Source: Micromonospora cremea
Lineage (GTDB): Bacteria > Actinomycetota > Actinomycetes > Mycobacteriales > Micromonosporaceae
DNA length: 64,000 nucleotides
Assembly: GCF_900143515.1 (NCBI RefSeq)
Contig: NZ_FSQT01000002.1
Span: 869,501 to 933,500 of the forward strand
Reading direction: 5' to 3'
Part shown: piece by piece, positions 34,366 to 42,138 of the stretch
Position numbering within the stretch: the first letter of the stretch is position 1
Layout of the letters: every line of letters begins with the position of its first letter
The notes under the pieces: model-generated
Told to the model about the DNA's origin: nothing
The model's database searches: none
The model's input: only the letters and a program-made list of their open reading frames with translations
Translations under genes and position numbers: made by a program

Positions 34366-35654
34366 GGGGTCTCCTCGGACAGATAGGTCAGGGTCACCCG
34401 GTCGGTCGCACCGAGCACGTCGACGGCGGCCTCGGCGATCTGCTCGGCGGTCACCGCGAGCCAGGCGGGCAGACGGTCAGCGGCCCGGGCCGGGTCACCG
34501 AACTGGGTGGTGTACCGGCCGAGCGTGTCCGCACGGCCGTCCACTGTCGACATCTGACGCCACCACGCGGTGCTCAGCAACGCCTTGGCACGGTCCAGCT
34601 CGGCCGCGGTCACCGGCACGGTGGCCAGCTCGTCGACGACCTCGGCCAGCCCCTCGGCCAGCCGCTCGGCGCTCACGCCGGGACGGGCGGTGGCGGTGGC
34701 GATGAGCGGAGCCGGGGCGTGCGCCAGGTCCACCCCGTACGCGCCGACCAGGTCCGGCTGCGCGATCCGCTCACCGTCGGCGAGCCGCTGGTAGAGCCGG
34801 CTGCCCCGACCACTGCCCAGCACGGTGGCGAGCACGGTGAGCACGTCGTACCCCGGCCTGCCGAACGGGTAGCCGCGGTGCGCGACGTACACCCGGGGGG
34901 CCGGCACGTCGGCGGTCACCTTCTCCACCGCCGGCCGGCCGGTCGCCGGGACGCTCCGGCCGTCCGGGGCCGCCGGGATGTCGTCGCGCGCGGGCAGCGC
35001 GCCGAAGTACTTGTCGGCCAACGCGAACACCTCGGTGGCCGCCGCGTCGCCGACCACGGTGAGCACGGCGTTGTTCGGCGCGTAGTACGTCTGGTGGAAC
35101 GCCTGGAAGGTGGCGAGGTCGGCGGCGTTGAGGTCGGCCATCGAGCCGATCGTCGCGTGGTGGTACGGGTGACCCGGCGGGTAGAGCAGCGGCAGCAGCC
35201 GCAGCCACGCGTCGCCGTACGGGACGTTCTCGTAGCGCTGCCGGCGCTCGTTCTTCACCACGTCCCGCTGGTTGTCCAGGGTCTCCTGGGTGAGCGCGGG
35301 GACCAGGCCGCCCATCCGGTCGGCCTCCAGCCAGAGCGCCAACTCCAGGTGCTCGGCCGGGACCGTCTCGAAGTAGTTGGTCCGGTCCGGGTTGGTGGTG
35401 GCGTTGAGCGAACCACCCGAGCCCTGGATCAGCTTCATGTGCTCGGTCTTCGCCACGTTCACCGAGCCCTCGAACATCAGGTGCTCGAAGAGGTGGGCGA
35501 AGCCCGTCTGCCCGGCCGGCTCGTGCCGGGAGCCGACGTCGTACCAGAGGTTGACGGCCACCGCCGGGGCGGTGCGGTCCTCGCTCACCACCACGCGCAG
35601 GCCGTTGTCCAGTCGGGTCGTCTCAATGGGCCAGGGGTAACCGCTGTCGGGCAT
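34356..35654 (-). CDS. M16 family zinc peptidase, catalytic subunit
   Basis: A 432-aa inverzincin peptidase. The HLFEH motif (FAHLFEHLMFEGS) at about residues 54-58 with the third ligand Glu downstream (NERRQRYENVPYGD) gives a complete zinc site. The C-terminal RAD-type domain (VLGSGRGSRLYQRLADGERIAQ) is also present. No signal peptide, so cytoplasmic or cell-associated. It lies directly upstream of the non-catalytic subunit, which overlaps its end, so a heterodimer is expected. Start ATG 35654. Confidence 0.92.
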   Translation of the reverse strand: MPDSGYPWPIETTRLDNGLRVVVSEDRTAPAVAVNLWYDVGSRHEPAGQTGFAHLFEHLMFEGSVNVAKTEHMKLIQGSGGSLNATTNPDRTNYFETVPAEHLELALWLEADRMGGLVPALTQETLDNQRDVVKNERRQRYENVPYGDAWLRLLPLLYPPGHPYHHATIGSMADLNAADLATFQAFHQTYYAPNNAVLTVVGDAAATEVFALADKYFGALPARDDIPAAPDGRSVPATGRPAVEKVTADVPAPRVYVAHRGYPFGRPGYDVLTVLATVLGSGRGSRLYQRLADGERIAQPDLVGAYGVDLAHAPAPLIATATARPGVSAERLAEGLAEVVDELATVPVTAAELDRAKALLSTAWWRQMSTVDGRADTLGRYTTQFGDPARAADRLPAWLAVTAEQIAEAAVDVLGATDRVTLTYLSEETPCR

Positions 35655-35755
35655 GGCACGACGCTATCCGATCTCGCGGGCCCAGAGGTGACGCGCGGTC
35701 GGTCGGCGAGCCGACCCGCCGGCATCGAGCCGGCCGTTCGGGGTACCGGTGGGGA

Positions 35756-36511
35756 ATGCCCGCGCCGCCCGTCACCCCGCCCCCGCCCCGCACCGCCGAC
35801 CGGGCCACCTCCGCCGTCGTACACGCCACCGCCGCACTGACCCGGCTGCGCCGCGGCCGGCTGCTGCATCCGGCCGGTCGCTCGTTCGAGGGCGAGGTGC
35901 ACTTCTGGGGTACGCCAGGCCCGCCGACCGGCGTCGGCCTGCTGGACGACCCGGGCCGGTACCGGGCCACCGTCCGGCTCTCCAAGGGGGTGCCCACACC
36001 GGGCGACTGGCCGGACGTGCTGGGCCTGGCGGTGCGCGTGCACCGCCCGGGCCGTCCGTTCGACCTGCTGGTCAGCTCCAGCGGCGCGGCCCCGGTGCTG
36101 CGGAACCTGCCGCTGCCCCGACGCCGCTTCGCCGGGACGTACAGCACGATCATGTGCTACCGGGCGGGTCGGCGCCGGCTCTGGCTGGCCGCGTTGGCCG
36201 ATCCCGACTCGGTCGACCTCGGCCGGAGCCTGGCTGCGGTGGCGGCCGCGACCCGGGCGGACGCGCCGCGCCTGGTGCTCGCGGTCGCGTCCGCTGTGGG
36301 GCCGTGGCGGCCGGTCGGGCAGGTCAGCATCGGTGCCCAGCTCAGCGCTCGGGAGGACGCCACGCTCGCCTTCGACCCGGTGCGCAACCTGCCATCGGGG
36401 CTGCGGGCGGCCGGCCCGCTGGCCTGGCTGCGGGAGCAGACCTACCGGGGCTCGCGCCGGGGGCGTGGGGCGGGCGTTCAGTCCGGCGGCTCGTACGCGA
36501 CCACCGTCTGA
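35756..36511 (+). CDS. Catalase-like (SrpA-type) heme-fold protein, often annotated phosphodiesterase
   Basis: A 251-aa protein whose middle matches the beta-barrel of the catalase superfamily: GRLLHPAGRSFEGEVHFWG, RYRATVRLSKGVPTPGDWPDVLGLAVRV, FDLLVSSSG. The distal His of true catalases is probably the His in LLHPAG. The tail SIGAQLSAREDATLAFDPVRNLPSGL fits the same family. Heme binding is inferred from fold resemblance only, and related actinobacterial genes are commonly called phosphodiesterase without evidence. The gene's last 34 nt overlap a convergent small gene. Confidence 0.65.
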   Translation: MPAPPVTPPPPRTADRATSAVVHATAALTRLRRGRLLHPAGRSFEGEVHFWGTPGPPTGVGLLDDPGRYRATVRLSKGVPTPGDWPDVLGLAVRVHRPGRPFDLLVSSSGAAPVLRNLPLPRRRFAGTYSTIMCYRAGRRRLWLAALADPDSVDLGRSLAAVAAATRADAPRLVLAVASAVGPWRPVGQVSIGAQLSAREDATLAFDPVRNLPSGLRAAGPLAWLREQTYRGSRRGRGAGVQSGGSYATTV

Positions 36512-36693
36512 TCCGAGGTCCGGTGCTCCAGCACCGTGTCCGGCGCCGCGTTCTGGTCCTCCTCGCGGATGTCGGACTCGGTGAGGATGGCGTCGGCCTG
36601 CGCCTCCGGGTCGTCGCTGCCCACCGCCGCTTCCTCGGGCAGGAGGTGCGCGCGGGACTCCACCCGGTCCTCATCGTTCTGCTCGTCAGTCAT
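36478..36693 (-). CDS. Small acidic protein, 71 aa, function unknown
   Basis: MTDEQNDEDRVESRAHLLPE at the start and a total of about 21 acidic residues in 71 make this strongly acidic and probably intrinsically disordered. ATG 36693 has GGGG in the short space upstream. I recognise no domain. The 3' end overlaps the convergent catalase-like gene by 34 nt. It resembles the kind of small conserved stress-related proteins seen in Micromonospora, but this is only an impression. Confidence 0.6.
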   Translation of the reverse strand: MTDEQNDEDRVESRAHLLPEEAAVGSDDPEAQADAILTESDIREEDQNAAPDTVLEHRTSDQTVVAYEPPD

Positions 36694-36783
36694 GGCACCC
36701 CTGTTACCCCGACCCGGGCGCCGGCACGCGGTGTTCACCGCTCGGTTGTGCGGGTCGGGCCGCCCGTCGGGTACGCTCAGCTC

Positions 36784-36843
36784 GTGACGCGTTCGTATCG
36801 ATGGTTTAGGCAGCCGGCTCGCACGCCGGTGACTTCACCATGA
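36784..36843 (+). CDS. Aromatic leader peptide for the DAHP synthase gene
   Basis: A 19-codon ORF starting GTG: MTRSYRWFRQPARTPVTSP. Tyr (TAT), Trp (TGG) and Phe (TTT) codons come within five codons of each other, unusual in so short a peptide and matching the three end products of the shikimate pathway. A TACGCT at 36772-36777 could be a -10 element 6 nt upstream, so the message may be leaderless. It ends 121 nt before the aroG start. It is followed by the structures listed at 36811-36919. Ribosome stalling on these codons would sense charged aromatic tRNAs. Confidence 0.75.
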   Translation: MTRSYRWFRQPARTPVTSP

Positions 36844-36919
36844 TCTGACGTCACCACGGACCGAGCCGGCTGGGCAGGAGCTGTCGTTCCTGCCCTTTTG
36901 CGTACGAGCAGCCGGCTCG
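36811..36919 (+). promoter_or_regulatory. Attenuator: terminator hairpin and three alternating 11-nt segments
   Basis: CAGCCGGCTCG occurs at 36811-36821 (inside the leader ORF, 3 nt after the Phe codon) and again at 36909-36919; its exact complement CGAGCCGGCTG is at 36862-36872, so the middle copy can pair with either. A perfect 8-bp hairpin 36872-36895 (GGGCAGGA with TCCTGCCC) is followed by TTTT, a rho-independent terminator before aroG. A stalled ribosome at the Trp/Phe codons would cover the first segment. I could not identify the exact antiterminator pair by eye. Confidence 0.7.
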
Positions 36920-36964
36920 TCCCGGGCACCGGCCCCGGGCACGGTCGGCGAAAGGATGCCCACC

Positions 36965-38050
36965 GTGACGACCCCGGAGACCGATCGGGTCAGCGATCAG
37001 CGGATCGACCGTGTCGTGCCGCTGACCACGCCTGCGCTGCTGCACCACGAGTTGCCCCTGGACGCCCCGCTCGCCTCGGCCGTGCTGACCGGCCGACGCG
37101 CGGTGGGTCGGGTGCTGGACCGCGAGGACGACCGCCTACTGGTGGTGGTCGGCCCCTGCTCGGTGCACGACCCGGCCGCCGCCCTCGACTACGCGCAGCG
37201 GCTGCGCACCGCCGCCGACCGGCTCGCCGACGACCTGCTGATCGTCATGCGGGTCTACTTCGAGAAGCCGCGCTCCACGGTGGGCTGGAAGGGCCTGATC
37301 AACGACCCGGGGCTGGACGGCAGCGGCGACGTCAACACCGGCCTGCGGCGGGCCCGAGCGCTGCTGCTCGACGTCCTGCGTCTCGGACTGCCGGTGGGCT
37401 GCGAGTTCCTCGACCCGATCACGCCGCAGTACATCGCGGACACCGTGGCCTGGGGCGCGATCGGCGCCCGCACGGTGGAGAGCCAGGTGCACCGCCAGCT
37501 CGCCTCCGGCCTGTCCATGCCGATCGGCATGAAGAACCGCCCCGACGGCAGCATCGGCACCGCCGTGGACGCGATCCGCGCCGCCGGCGTGCCGCACGTC
37601 TTCCCCGGCATCGACTTCTCCGGCACTCCGGCGATCATGCACACCCGGGGTAACACCGACGGGCACCTGGTGCTGCGCGGCGGGGGCGGCCAGCCCAACT
37701 ACGACGCGGAGTCGGTGGCCGGTGCGCTCGACCTGCTCCGCGCGGCCAGGCTGCCGGAGCGCCTGGTGATCGACGCCAGCCACGCCAACAGCGGCAAGGA
37801 CCACCGCAACCAGCCGCTGGTGGCCGCGGACGTGGCCGCCCAGCTGGCCGCCGGCCAGCGCGGGATCACCGGCGTGATGCTGGAGTCGTTCCTGCTGCCC
37901 GGCCGGCAGGACCTCGACCCGACCCGGGAGCTGGTGTACGGCCGCTCGGTCACCGACGCCTGCCTCGGCTGGGACGACACGGCCGAGGTGCTCGACCACC
38001 TGGCCACCGCCGTCCGGGCACGCCGGGCCACCCTGCCGACCCCCGCCTGA
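36965..38050 (+). CDS. aroG: 3-deoxy-7-phosphoheptulonate (DAHP) synthase, class I (AroFGH-type)
   Basis: A 361-aa enzyme that joins phosphoenolpyruvate and erythrose-4-phosphate in the first shikimate-pathway step. Family motifs are all present: VVVGPCSVHDP, VYFEKPRSTVGWKGLINDP, EFLDPITPQY, GMKNRPDGSIGTAVDAI, and DASHANSGKDH with metal-binding His. The length fits E. coli AroG/F/H. GTG 36965 is chosen because AAAGGA precedes it by 8 nt; ATG 36956 would overlap that site. It is probably controlled by the leader peptide and terminator upstream. A stronger allosteric effect by amino acids is expected from the family. Confidence 0.95.
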   Translation: MTTPETDRVSDQRIDRVVPLTTPALLHHELPLDAPLASAVLTGRRAVGRVLDREDDRLLVVVGPCSVHDPAAALDYAQRLRTAADRLADDLLIVMRVYFEKPRSTVGWKGLINDPGLDGSGDVNTGLRRARALLLDVLRLGLPVGCEFLDPITPQYIADTVAWGAIGARTVESQVHRQLASGLSMPIGMKNRPDGSIGTAVDAIRAAGVPHVFPGIDFSGTPAIMHTRGNTDGHLVLRGGGGQPNYDAESVAGALDLLRAARLPERLVIDASHANSGKDHRNQPLVAADVAAQLAAGQRGITGVMLESFLLPGRQDLDPTRELVYGRSVTDACLGWDDTAEVLDHLATAVRARRATLPTPA

Positions 38051-38231
38051 CCCGCCGGCGGCTGTGACGGCGGACACGGCAGTGCGCGGAACAGCATCGG
38101 GGGTCGGTCCGTTGGCTGAGGTGTCGGTGTGTCCAGTGTCCCCGGGCCTCACCTAAATAGCCTTCGCGGAATACCGTCCGGCTGGAGCCGCGATAGCGCC
38201 ACTCGCCGAGAGGCGACCTGCACACCGACAC

Positions 38232-38269
38232 CAGCGCCGCCCCCGGCCACCCGGCCGGGGGCGGCGCTG
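38232..38269. terminator. Very strong hairpin downstream of aroG
   Basis: A perfect 17-bp stem (CAGCGCCGCCCCCGGCC with its complement) around ACCC lies 180 nt after the aroG stop and before the small gene at 38343. No U-tract follows. Probably ends aroG transcription; the rest of 38051-38342 shows no gene. Confidence 0.7.
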
Positions 38270-38342
38270 TCTGTGTGCCCGCCCGAGGTCGGGCCACTCC
38301 GGCGCGACGTTTGACCGATTCCGGCCCGGGTAGCTGGTCAGC

Positions 38343-38567
38343 GTGACCGACGACGCATCCGTGGCCGGCGAGCCGGACACCCGGGCCCTCAACGACCTGC
38401 TCAACGACATCTACCGGGGTCAGGAGCGGGTCACCCAGGCGCAGATCTACCGCCGGGCGGTGGCCGCCGACCTCCCGGCGGACCTGCTCGCCCGGATCGA
38501 CTCGCTGCCCGAGGGCGAGTACGCGGTGGACGAGGTCAGCGACCTGCTGGGCGGCTCCGTCGGGTGA
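38343..38567 (+). CDS. Small protein, 74 aa, unknown
   Basis: Starts at GTG 38343: MTDDASVAGEPDTRALNDLL, then NDIYRGQERVTQAQIYRRAV. The pattern looks like two amphipathic helices followed by a short C-terminal helix, with no membrane segment. Codon use fits the host. No family recognised. It is followed after 49 nt by a second small acidic gene on the same strand. Confidence 0.6.
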   Translation: MTDDASVAGEPDTRALNDLLNDIYRGQERVTQAQIYRRAVAADLPADLLARIDSLPEGEYAVDEVSDLLGGSVG

Positions 38568-38616
38568 ACGCGCCGCACCGCCCGCTGTCGCCGACGACCT
38601 CAGAAGGGACACCGAG

Positions 38617-38811
38617 ATGACGCACCACGAGGACCACGACGAGAAGGTCCCCGCGCTGGGCCAACCGCCGAAGGGCAGGGACACCACGCCCGAGCCGGAC
38701 TTCGCCAACGAACACGACCGCACCGCCGTGGACCGGGACATCATCACCGGAGAGGACGAGGACGAGCGGGAGCCGGAGTCGCCGCACGGCTGGTCCGGCA
38801 TGCAGCGCTGA
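38617..38811 (+). CDS. Small acidic protein, 64 aa, unknown
   Basis: ATG 38617 with GAAGGG upstream encodes MTHHEDHDEKVPALGQPPKG and a strongly charged middle (EDEDEREPESPHGWSGMQR at the end). It is disordered-looking. A perfect terminator hairpin follows at 38819-38846, so it ends a transcript, presumably with the gene at 38343. Confidence 0.6.
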   Translation: MTHHEDHDEKVPALGQPPKGRDTTPEPDFANEHDRTAVDRDIITGEDEDEREPESPHGWSGMQR

Positions 38812-38818
38812 CGCGTAA

Positions 38819-38846
38819 GCGGGGGCCGGCACCCGCCGGCCCCCGC
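38819..38846. terminator. Terminator hairpin, 12-bp perfect stem
   Basis: GCGGGGGCCGGC pairs with GCCGGCCCCCGC around ACCC. It lies between the small acidic gene on the plus strand (stop 38811) and the DUF1360 gene on the minus strand (stop 38865), so it probably serves both directions. Confidence 0.8.
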
Positions 38847-38864
38847 TGCGCTCGCCTCTCCGGG

Positions 38865-39404
38865 TCAGTCGTCGTCGTGCCCGCCCTCGGCGGCCTGCTG
38901 CGCGGTCGCGTACGCCATCTGGAGGAAGTCGGACGCGGCGACCAAGGTCAGCGCGGTGGCCACCAGCCGGGTCAGCCGGGGCGCGAGGACCAGGCCGCCG
39001 GTCAGCCCGGTGGCCACCCATACCGCTAGACAGAACGGGCAACTCAACAGCTCCCCGATGGCGTGCCGGGTGGAGCTGCCCGAGTCGCGGACCTGCTCCA
39101 TCACCTCGCCGCTGCCGATCGGGCGGTCGTACCGGGTGAACGGAGCCCGCAGCGGACTGGTCGCCGCGTCCTTGGACAGCAGCCGGCTGAGCTTGTGCGT
39201 GGCGATGGAGAGCAGCACCACGTCGGCCGGGGCGGGCCGCTCGGGCACCGGTCGTCCGGTGACCTTGACCAGCCCAGCGATGGCACCGGTCACCCCGGCA
39301 TAGGTGCCCATCGCCGCCAGGTAGCCGCCGAGCGGGCGGTGCTCGTGCGGCGCGTACGCCCGGCGCAGCCGGGCCGCCTTCTGTCGCAGGCCAGTGCCGG
39401 TCAC
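38865..39404 (-). CDS. DUF1360 membrane-associated protein
   Basis: A 179-aa protein. The conserved blocks of DUF1360 are clear: [29 protein letters not shown], and [18 protein letters not shown] with the CPFC motif. Two hydrophobic segments (around [12 protein letters not shown] and [15 protein letters not shown]) suggest membrane association. Function of the family is unknown. The C-terminus is acidic. Start ATG 39404. Confidence 0.87.
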   Translation of the reverse strand: MTGTGLRQKAARLRRAYAPHEHRPLGGYLAAMGTYAGVTGAIAGLVKVTGRPVPERPAPADVVLLSIATHKLSRLLSKDAATSPLRAPFTRYDRPIGSGEVMEQVRDSGSSTRHAIGELLSCPFCLAVWVATGLTGGLVLAPRLTRLVATALTLVAASDFLQMAYATAQQAAEGGHDDD

Positions 39405-39466
39405 CCGGTCTCCTCACATGTCGTGGGCGGTACGGGAGCAGTCCTCCCGCGTGGCCGGTGACGGAC

Positions 39467-39802
39467 TCAGCCGGCCTGGAGGTTGTCGGCGACCTCGCGT
39501 ACCAGGTTGCTCAGCGCCTCGTCGGCCAGCTGGTCCGGACCCTCCCCATCCGAGCCGTCGGCCAGGTCGAGCTGGATCCGGGCCCCGCCGGAGTCGGCCG
39601 GCTCCACCCGGATCTCCGCGGACCAGTCGGCGTCGTCGCCGCCCCAGCGGGCCCGCAGCTCCTCGTTGCTGATCTCCGTGGCGGGGCTGCCATCGCCGCG
39701 CAACGGCTCGGGCAGCCACGCCGAGGCCCGGGCCGGGTCGGTGGCCGTGTTGAAGACCACCTCGGGCGGCGCGGACATGCCCCGCACAGCGCGCGCCGGC
39801 AT
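39467..39802 (-). CDS. SRPBCC-like small protein
   Basis: A 111-aa protein starting [20 protein letters not shown]. The [21 protein letters not shown] block and the following beta strands ([24 protein letters not shown]) are those of polyketide-cyclase/Bet v1-like START domains, shorter than usual (about 140 residues), so the fold may be truncated. The start overlaps the stop of the upstream gene (TGATG), so the two are translationally coupled. Confidence 0.7.
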   Translation of the reverse strand: MPARAVRGMSAPPEVVFNTATDPARASAWLPEPLRGDGSPATEISNEELRARWGGDDADWSAEIRVEPADSGGARIQLDLADGSDGEGPDQLADEALSNLVREVADNLQAG

Positions 39803-40146
39803 CAGGCGTCCCGCAGGCGGCTCGGGTCCACCTCCCGGCCCGGGTGGCGGGCCAGGTACTCGGTCTCGAGCTCCGCCGTGCGCCGCAGGTGGTTGGCGAG
39901 CGCGGAGTCCGCCGCGTGCCGGAGGGTGTCCAGCCGGGTGCGGTGCAGGCTGTGCATCTCGCGGATCAGATCCTCGTCGCTCAGCTCCGTCGGGTCGACG
40001 CCGAGCACATCGCCGTCGAAATCCGCACCGGCGCCCGCCGGGTCGGCGAGGTCCTCGCCGCCCCACTCGGGCACCCGCTGCTCCGGGCTCATGTCCGTGC
40101 TGCCACTGGACGGAAAGCCGTCCTCGCGTACCGATCCGGTCATCAT
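39802..40146 (-). CDS. Small helical protein (DUF6158-like)
   Basis: A 114-aa protein with a disordered acidic start and a helical C-terminus: [62 protein letters not shown]. This matches the pattern I remember for the DUF6158 family of actinobacteria. Two consecutive ATG codons (40146 and 40143) follow a run of G; either may be used. It overlaps the SRPBCC-like gene by one base. Confidence 0.65.
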   Translation of the reverse strand: MMTGSVREDGFPSSGSTDMSPEQRVPEWGGEDLADPAGAGADFDGDVLGVDPTELSDEDLIREMHSLHRTRLDTLRHAADSALANHLRRTAELETEYLARHPGREVDPSRLRDA

Positions 40147-40276
40147 CGCCCCCCTGGTCTCGTTTGGGCTGGCGTCTAGACGGATGCCCACACCGGGTGG
40201 CGCCAAACCATCCCGGCCGTGCGACAACTACGACACGGTGTCGGAGACCGGCCCGGTTCCCGGTACCCTCGACGCC

Positions 40277-40711
40277 ATGAGGTGGCTCTGGACCCCGGCG
40301 TGGATCGCGCGCCACGTGGCCATGGTCGTGCTGGTCGTGGGCTTCCTCGGGCTGGGCTGGTGGCAGGTCAGCCGGGCCGCCGCCGGCAACAGCATCAGCT
40401 GGGGGTACGCGGTCGAGTGGCCGGTCTTCGCCGGCTTCGTGGTCTACGTGTGGTGGCGTGAGGTGCGGCTGGCCCGCCGGAAGGAAACGCTCGCCACCGA
40501 GCCGCCGGCCGACCCCGCCGACGCGCCGACGGCCGTGACGACGCCGGCCGTGGCCGCCGGGTCCCGACCGGCGGTACGCCGACCGGTGCGGATCGCCCGG
40601 GTCCCCGCTGCCAGCGAGCCTGCCGAGGACACGGACCTGGCCGCCTACAACGACTACCTGTCATGGTTGAACGCCAATCCGGGCGCTCGGCCCGGTGACT
40701 ATCCCGGCTGA
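40277..40711 (+). CDS. Membrane protein with two N-terminal helices, unknown
   Basis: A 144-aa protein. Residues 1-60 contain two hydrophobic helices ([22 protein letters not shown] and [15 protein letters not shown]); the WLxRH ... GxWQ pattern is like the start of SURF1 proteins but the rest of SURF1 is absent. The C-terminal half is Pro/Ala-rich and ends in a conserved-looking [24 protein letters not shown]. It lies just upstream of the DUF3817 gene (26 nt), a common actinobacterial neighbourhood. Confidence 0.72.
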   Translation: MRWLWTPAWIARHVAMVVLVVGFLGLGWWQVSRAAAGNSISWGYAVEWPVFAGFVVYVWWREVRLARRKETLATEPPADPADAPTAVTTPAVAAGSRPAVRRPVRIARVPAASEPAEDTDLAAYNDYLSWLNANPGARPGDYPG

Positions 40712-40737
40712 GCCGGGGCTCGGAAGGACGGACGAAG

Positions 40738-41064
40738 GTGGGCGCAGCCCTTACCCGGTACCGCGTGATCGCCTGGATCGTGGGCGTGGCGCTGATCCTG
40801 CTGGTCGTGATCGGCATGCCGCTGAAGTACGCGTTCGACAACCCGGTCGTGGTGGAGACGGTGGGGCAGGCGCACGGCTTCCTCTACATGGTCTACCTGC
40901 TGGCCGCGTTCGACCTGAGCCGCCGGGCCGAGTGGCCGCTGAAGCGGATGCTCCTGGTGATGCTGGCCGGCACTGTGCCGTTCGTCTCGTTCTATGCCGA
41001 GCGGCGAGTCACCGGGTGGCTGGCCCGCCCCACGGAGCGCACGCCGGAGCCGGTCGCCAGCTGA
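40738..41064 (+). CDS. DUF3817 integral membrane protein
   Basis: A 108-aa membrane protein with three hydrophobic helices. The family blocks are RYRVIAWIVGVALILLVVIGMPLKY and VGQAHGFLYMVYLLAAFDLSRR, ending in LAGTVPFVSFYAERRV. Function unknown. Starts at GTG 40738 with GGAAGGACGG upstream. Co-transcribed with the preceding membrane protein. Confidence 0.9.
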   Translation: MGAALTRYRVIAWIVGVALILLVVIGMPLKYAFDNPVVVETVGQAHGFLYMVYLLAAFDLSRRAEWPLKRMLLVMLAGTVPFVSFYAERRVTGWLARPTERTPEPVAS

Positions 41065-41115
41065 GCGGCCGATCGCCGGCCCGCCACGGCCCGGCCCCGG
41101 CGCGGCCGGCGCTGG

Positions 41116-41637
41116 TCAGCGGTTGGGTCGCCACGGGTCGGCCGAGGCGACCGGGTCCGCCCAGCCGCCGTATCTGTTCACTTCCCGGGCGCGTAGCAGC
41201 GCCCGGGTGACCTGGCCGAACTGCCGCTCGTCGTCGGCGCTGAACAGCAGCACCTCCGCACCCCGGTGCCATCCCCACAGCTCGTGCGGGGGCGGCCGCC
41301 AGCGATCGCCGACCAGGGCCAGCGCCGCCGGCAGCAGGAACACCGCCCCGAGAATGAGGTACGCCCCGGCGGTCAGCCGCTGCAGGCCGCCGGTGAAGCC
41401 GAGCAGCAGCCCGACGCCGCCGAGCATGGCGGAGGTGATCATGACCGCCCGGACGGCGATCCGGTCGTGGGGGCCCCGGGTGGTGCGCAGGTGGGTCAGG
41501 TCGGCGACCCGGTAACTGGTCCGGCCGACGGTGAACCGGTCGACGGTCACGATGATGCCGGGCCGCGCGTACAGCAGGGTGGACCGGGCGCCGGGCACCG
41601 TTCGCTGCGGTCGCGTCGTCGCGCCTTCACGATTCAC
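41116..41637 (-). CDS. DUF6232-like membrane protein
   Basis: A 173-aa protein. The N-terminal half (STLLYARPGIIVTVDRFTVGRTSYRVADLTHLRTTRGPHD) is a small beta domain followed by two membrane helices (AVMITSAMLGGVGLLLGF and TAGAYLILGAVFLLPAALALV) and a C-terminal cytoplasmic part (LWGWHRGAEVLLFSADDERQFGQVTRALLRARE). The order fits the DUF6232 group. Function unknown. Divergent from the NlpC/P60 gene. Confidence 0.78.
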   Translation of the reverse strand: MNREGATTRPQRTVPGARSTLLYARPGIIVTVDRFTVGRTSYRVADLTHLRTTRGPHDRIAVRAVMITSAMLGGVGLLLGFTGGLQRLTAGAYLILGAVFLLPAALALVGDRWRPPPHELWGWHRGAEVLLFSADDERQFGQVTRALLRAREVNRYGGWADPVASADPWRPNR

Positions 41638-42138
41638 GGTTCCTCCCGTGGGGCGGTTCGCCGGGCTGGCCCGCAGGTCACAGGCATCGCTGCCTGTCGA
41701 CGGGATTCCCGGCTCCGGATTTCATTGTGTTGTGGCACCGCCAGCCCGCCGGGCCAATTACCGGCTTCCGACAGCTCGCCCGAGCGGTGGACATCGTCGA
41801 GAAACGGCATCCATTTCGCGTTTTATCGGTTATGAGGCGCAGCTATCCGGCGGCATACGCCCGGAACGACGAAAGCCATAAAACCGCCATTTACTGGCAA
41901 GGCGGTCGCGGCGACCGGCACGTGCAGCGCAGCAGCCACGATGGGGTTCACCCGGCGCAGCGGCACGACCGGCCACAACCCCAACATTCGCCCCTACTTC
42001 AACTGCGGACGACAGCCGTCCCGGGTTAGGTTGGGCGAGCCGGTCCGGCCCAGCGCCGTCCGCCCGGATTGCCCCGGCCGGTGTCGCCGAGGGCATCAGC
42101 AGCCCGACCGGCGGCCGTGGGAGAGGGGCCTTCCGCTC
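41638..42138. other. 500-bp intergenic region, divergent promoter region
   Basis: No gene supported. It is less GC-rich than the genes around it, particularly 41700-41990. Two small palindromes stand out: CGGTCGC/GCGACCG at 41903-41917 with a 1-nt spacer, and an adjacent CCGCC ... GGCGG pair. A GGGTTAGGTTGG around 42023 could be part of a promoter for the NlpC/P60 gene. No c-di-AMP riboswitch consensus was recognised. Confidence 0.5.

Noticed and set aside
41941..42138. Upstream extension of the NlpC/P60 protein
   Set aside because: It would put a Cys/Arg/Pro-rich segment before the signal peptide; TTG 42139 gives a normal secreted protein.
41638..42138. c-di-AMP (ydaO) riboswitch before the NlpC/P60 gene
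   Set aside because: Such riboswitches often precede this gene type, but I could not find the conserved core sequences.
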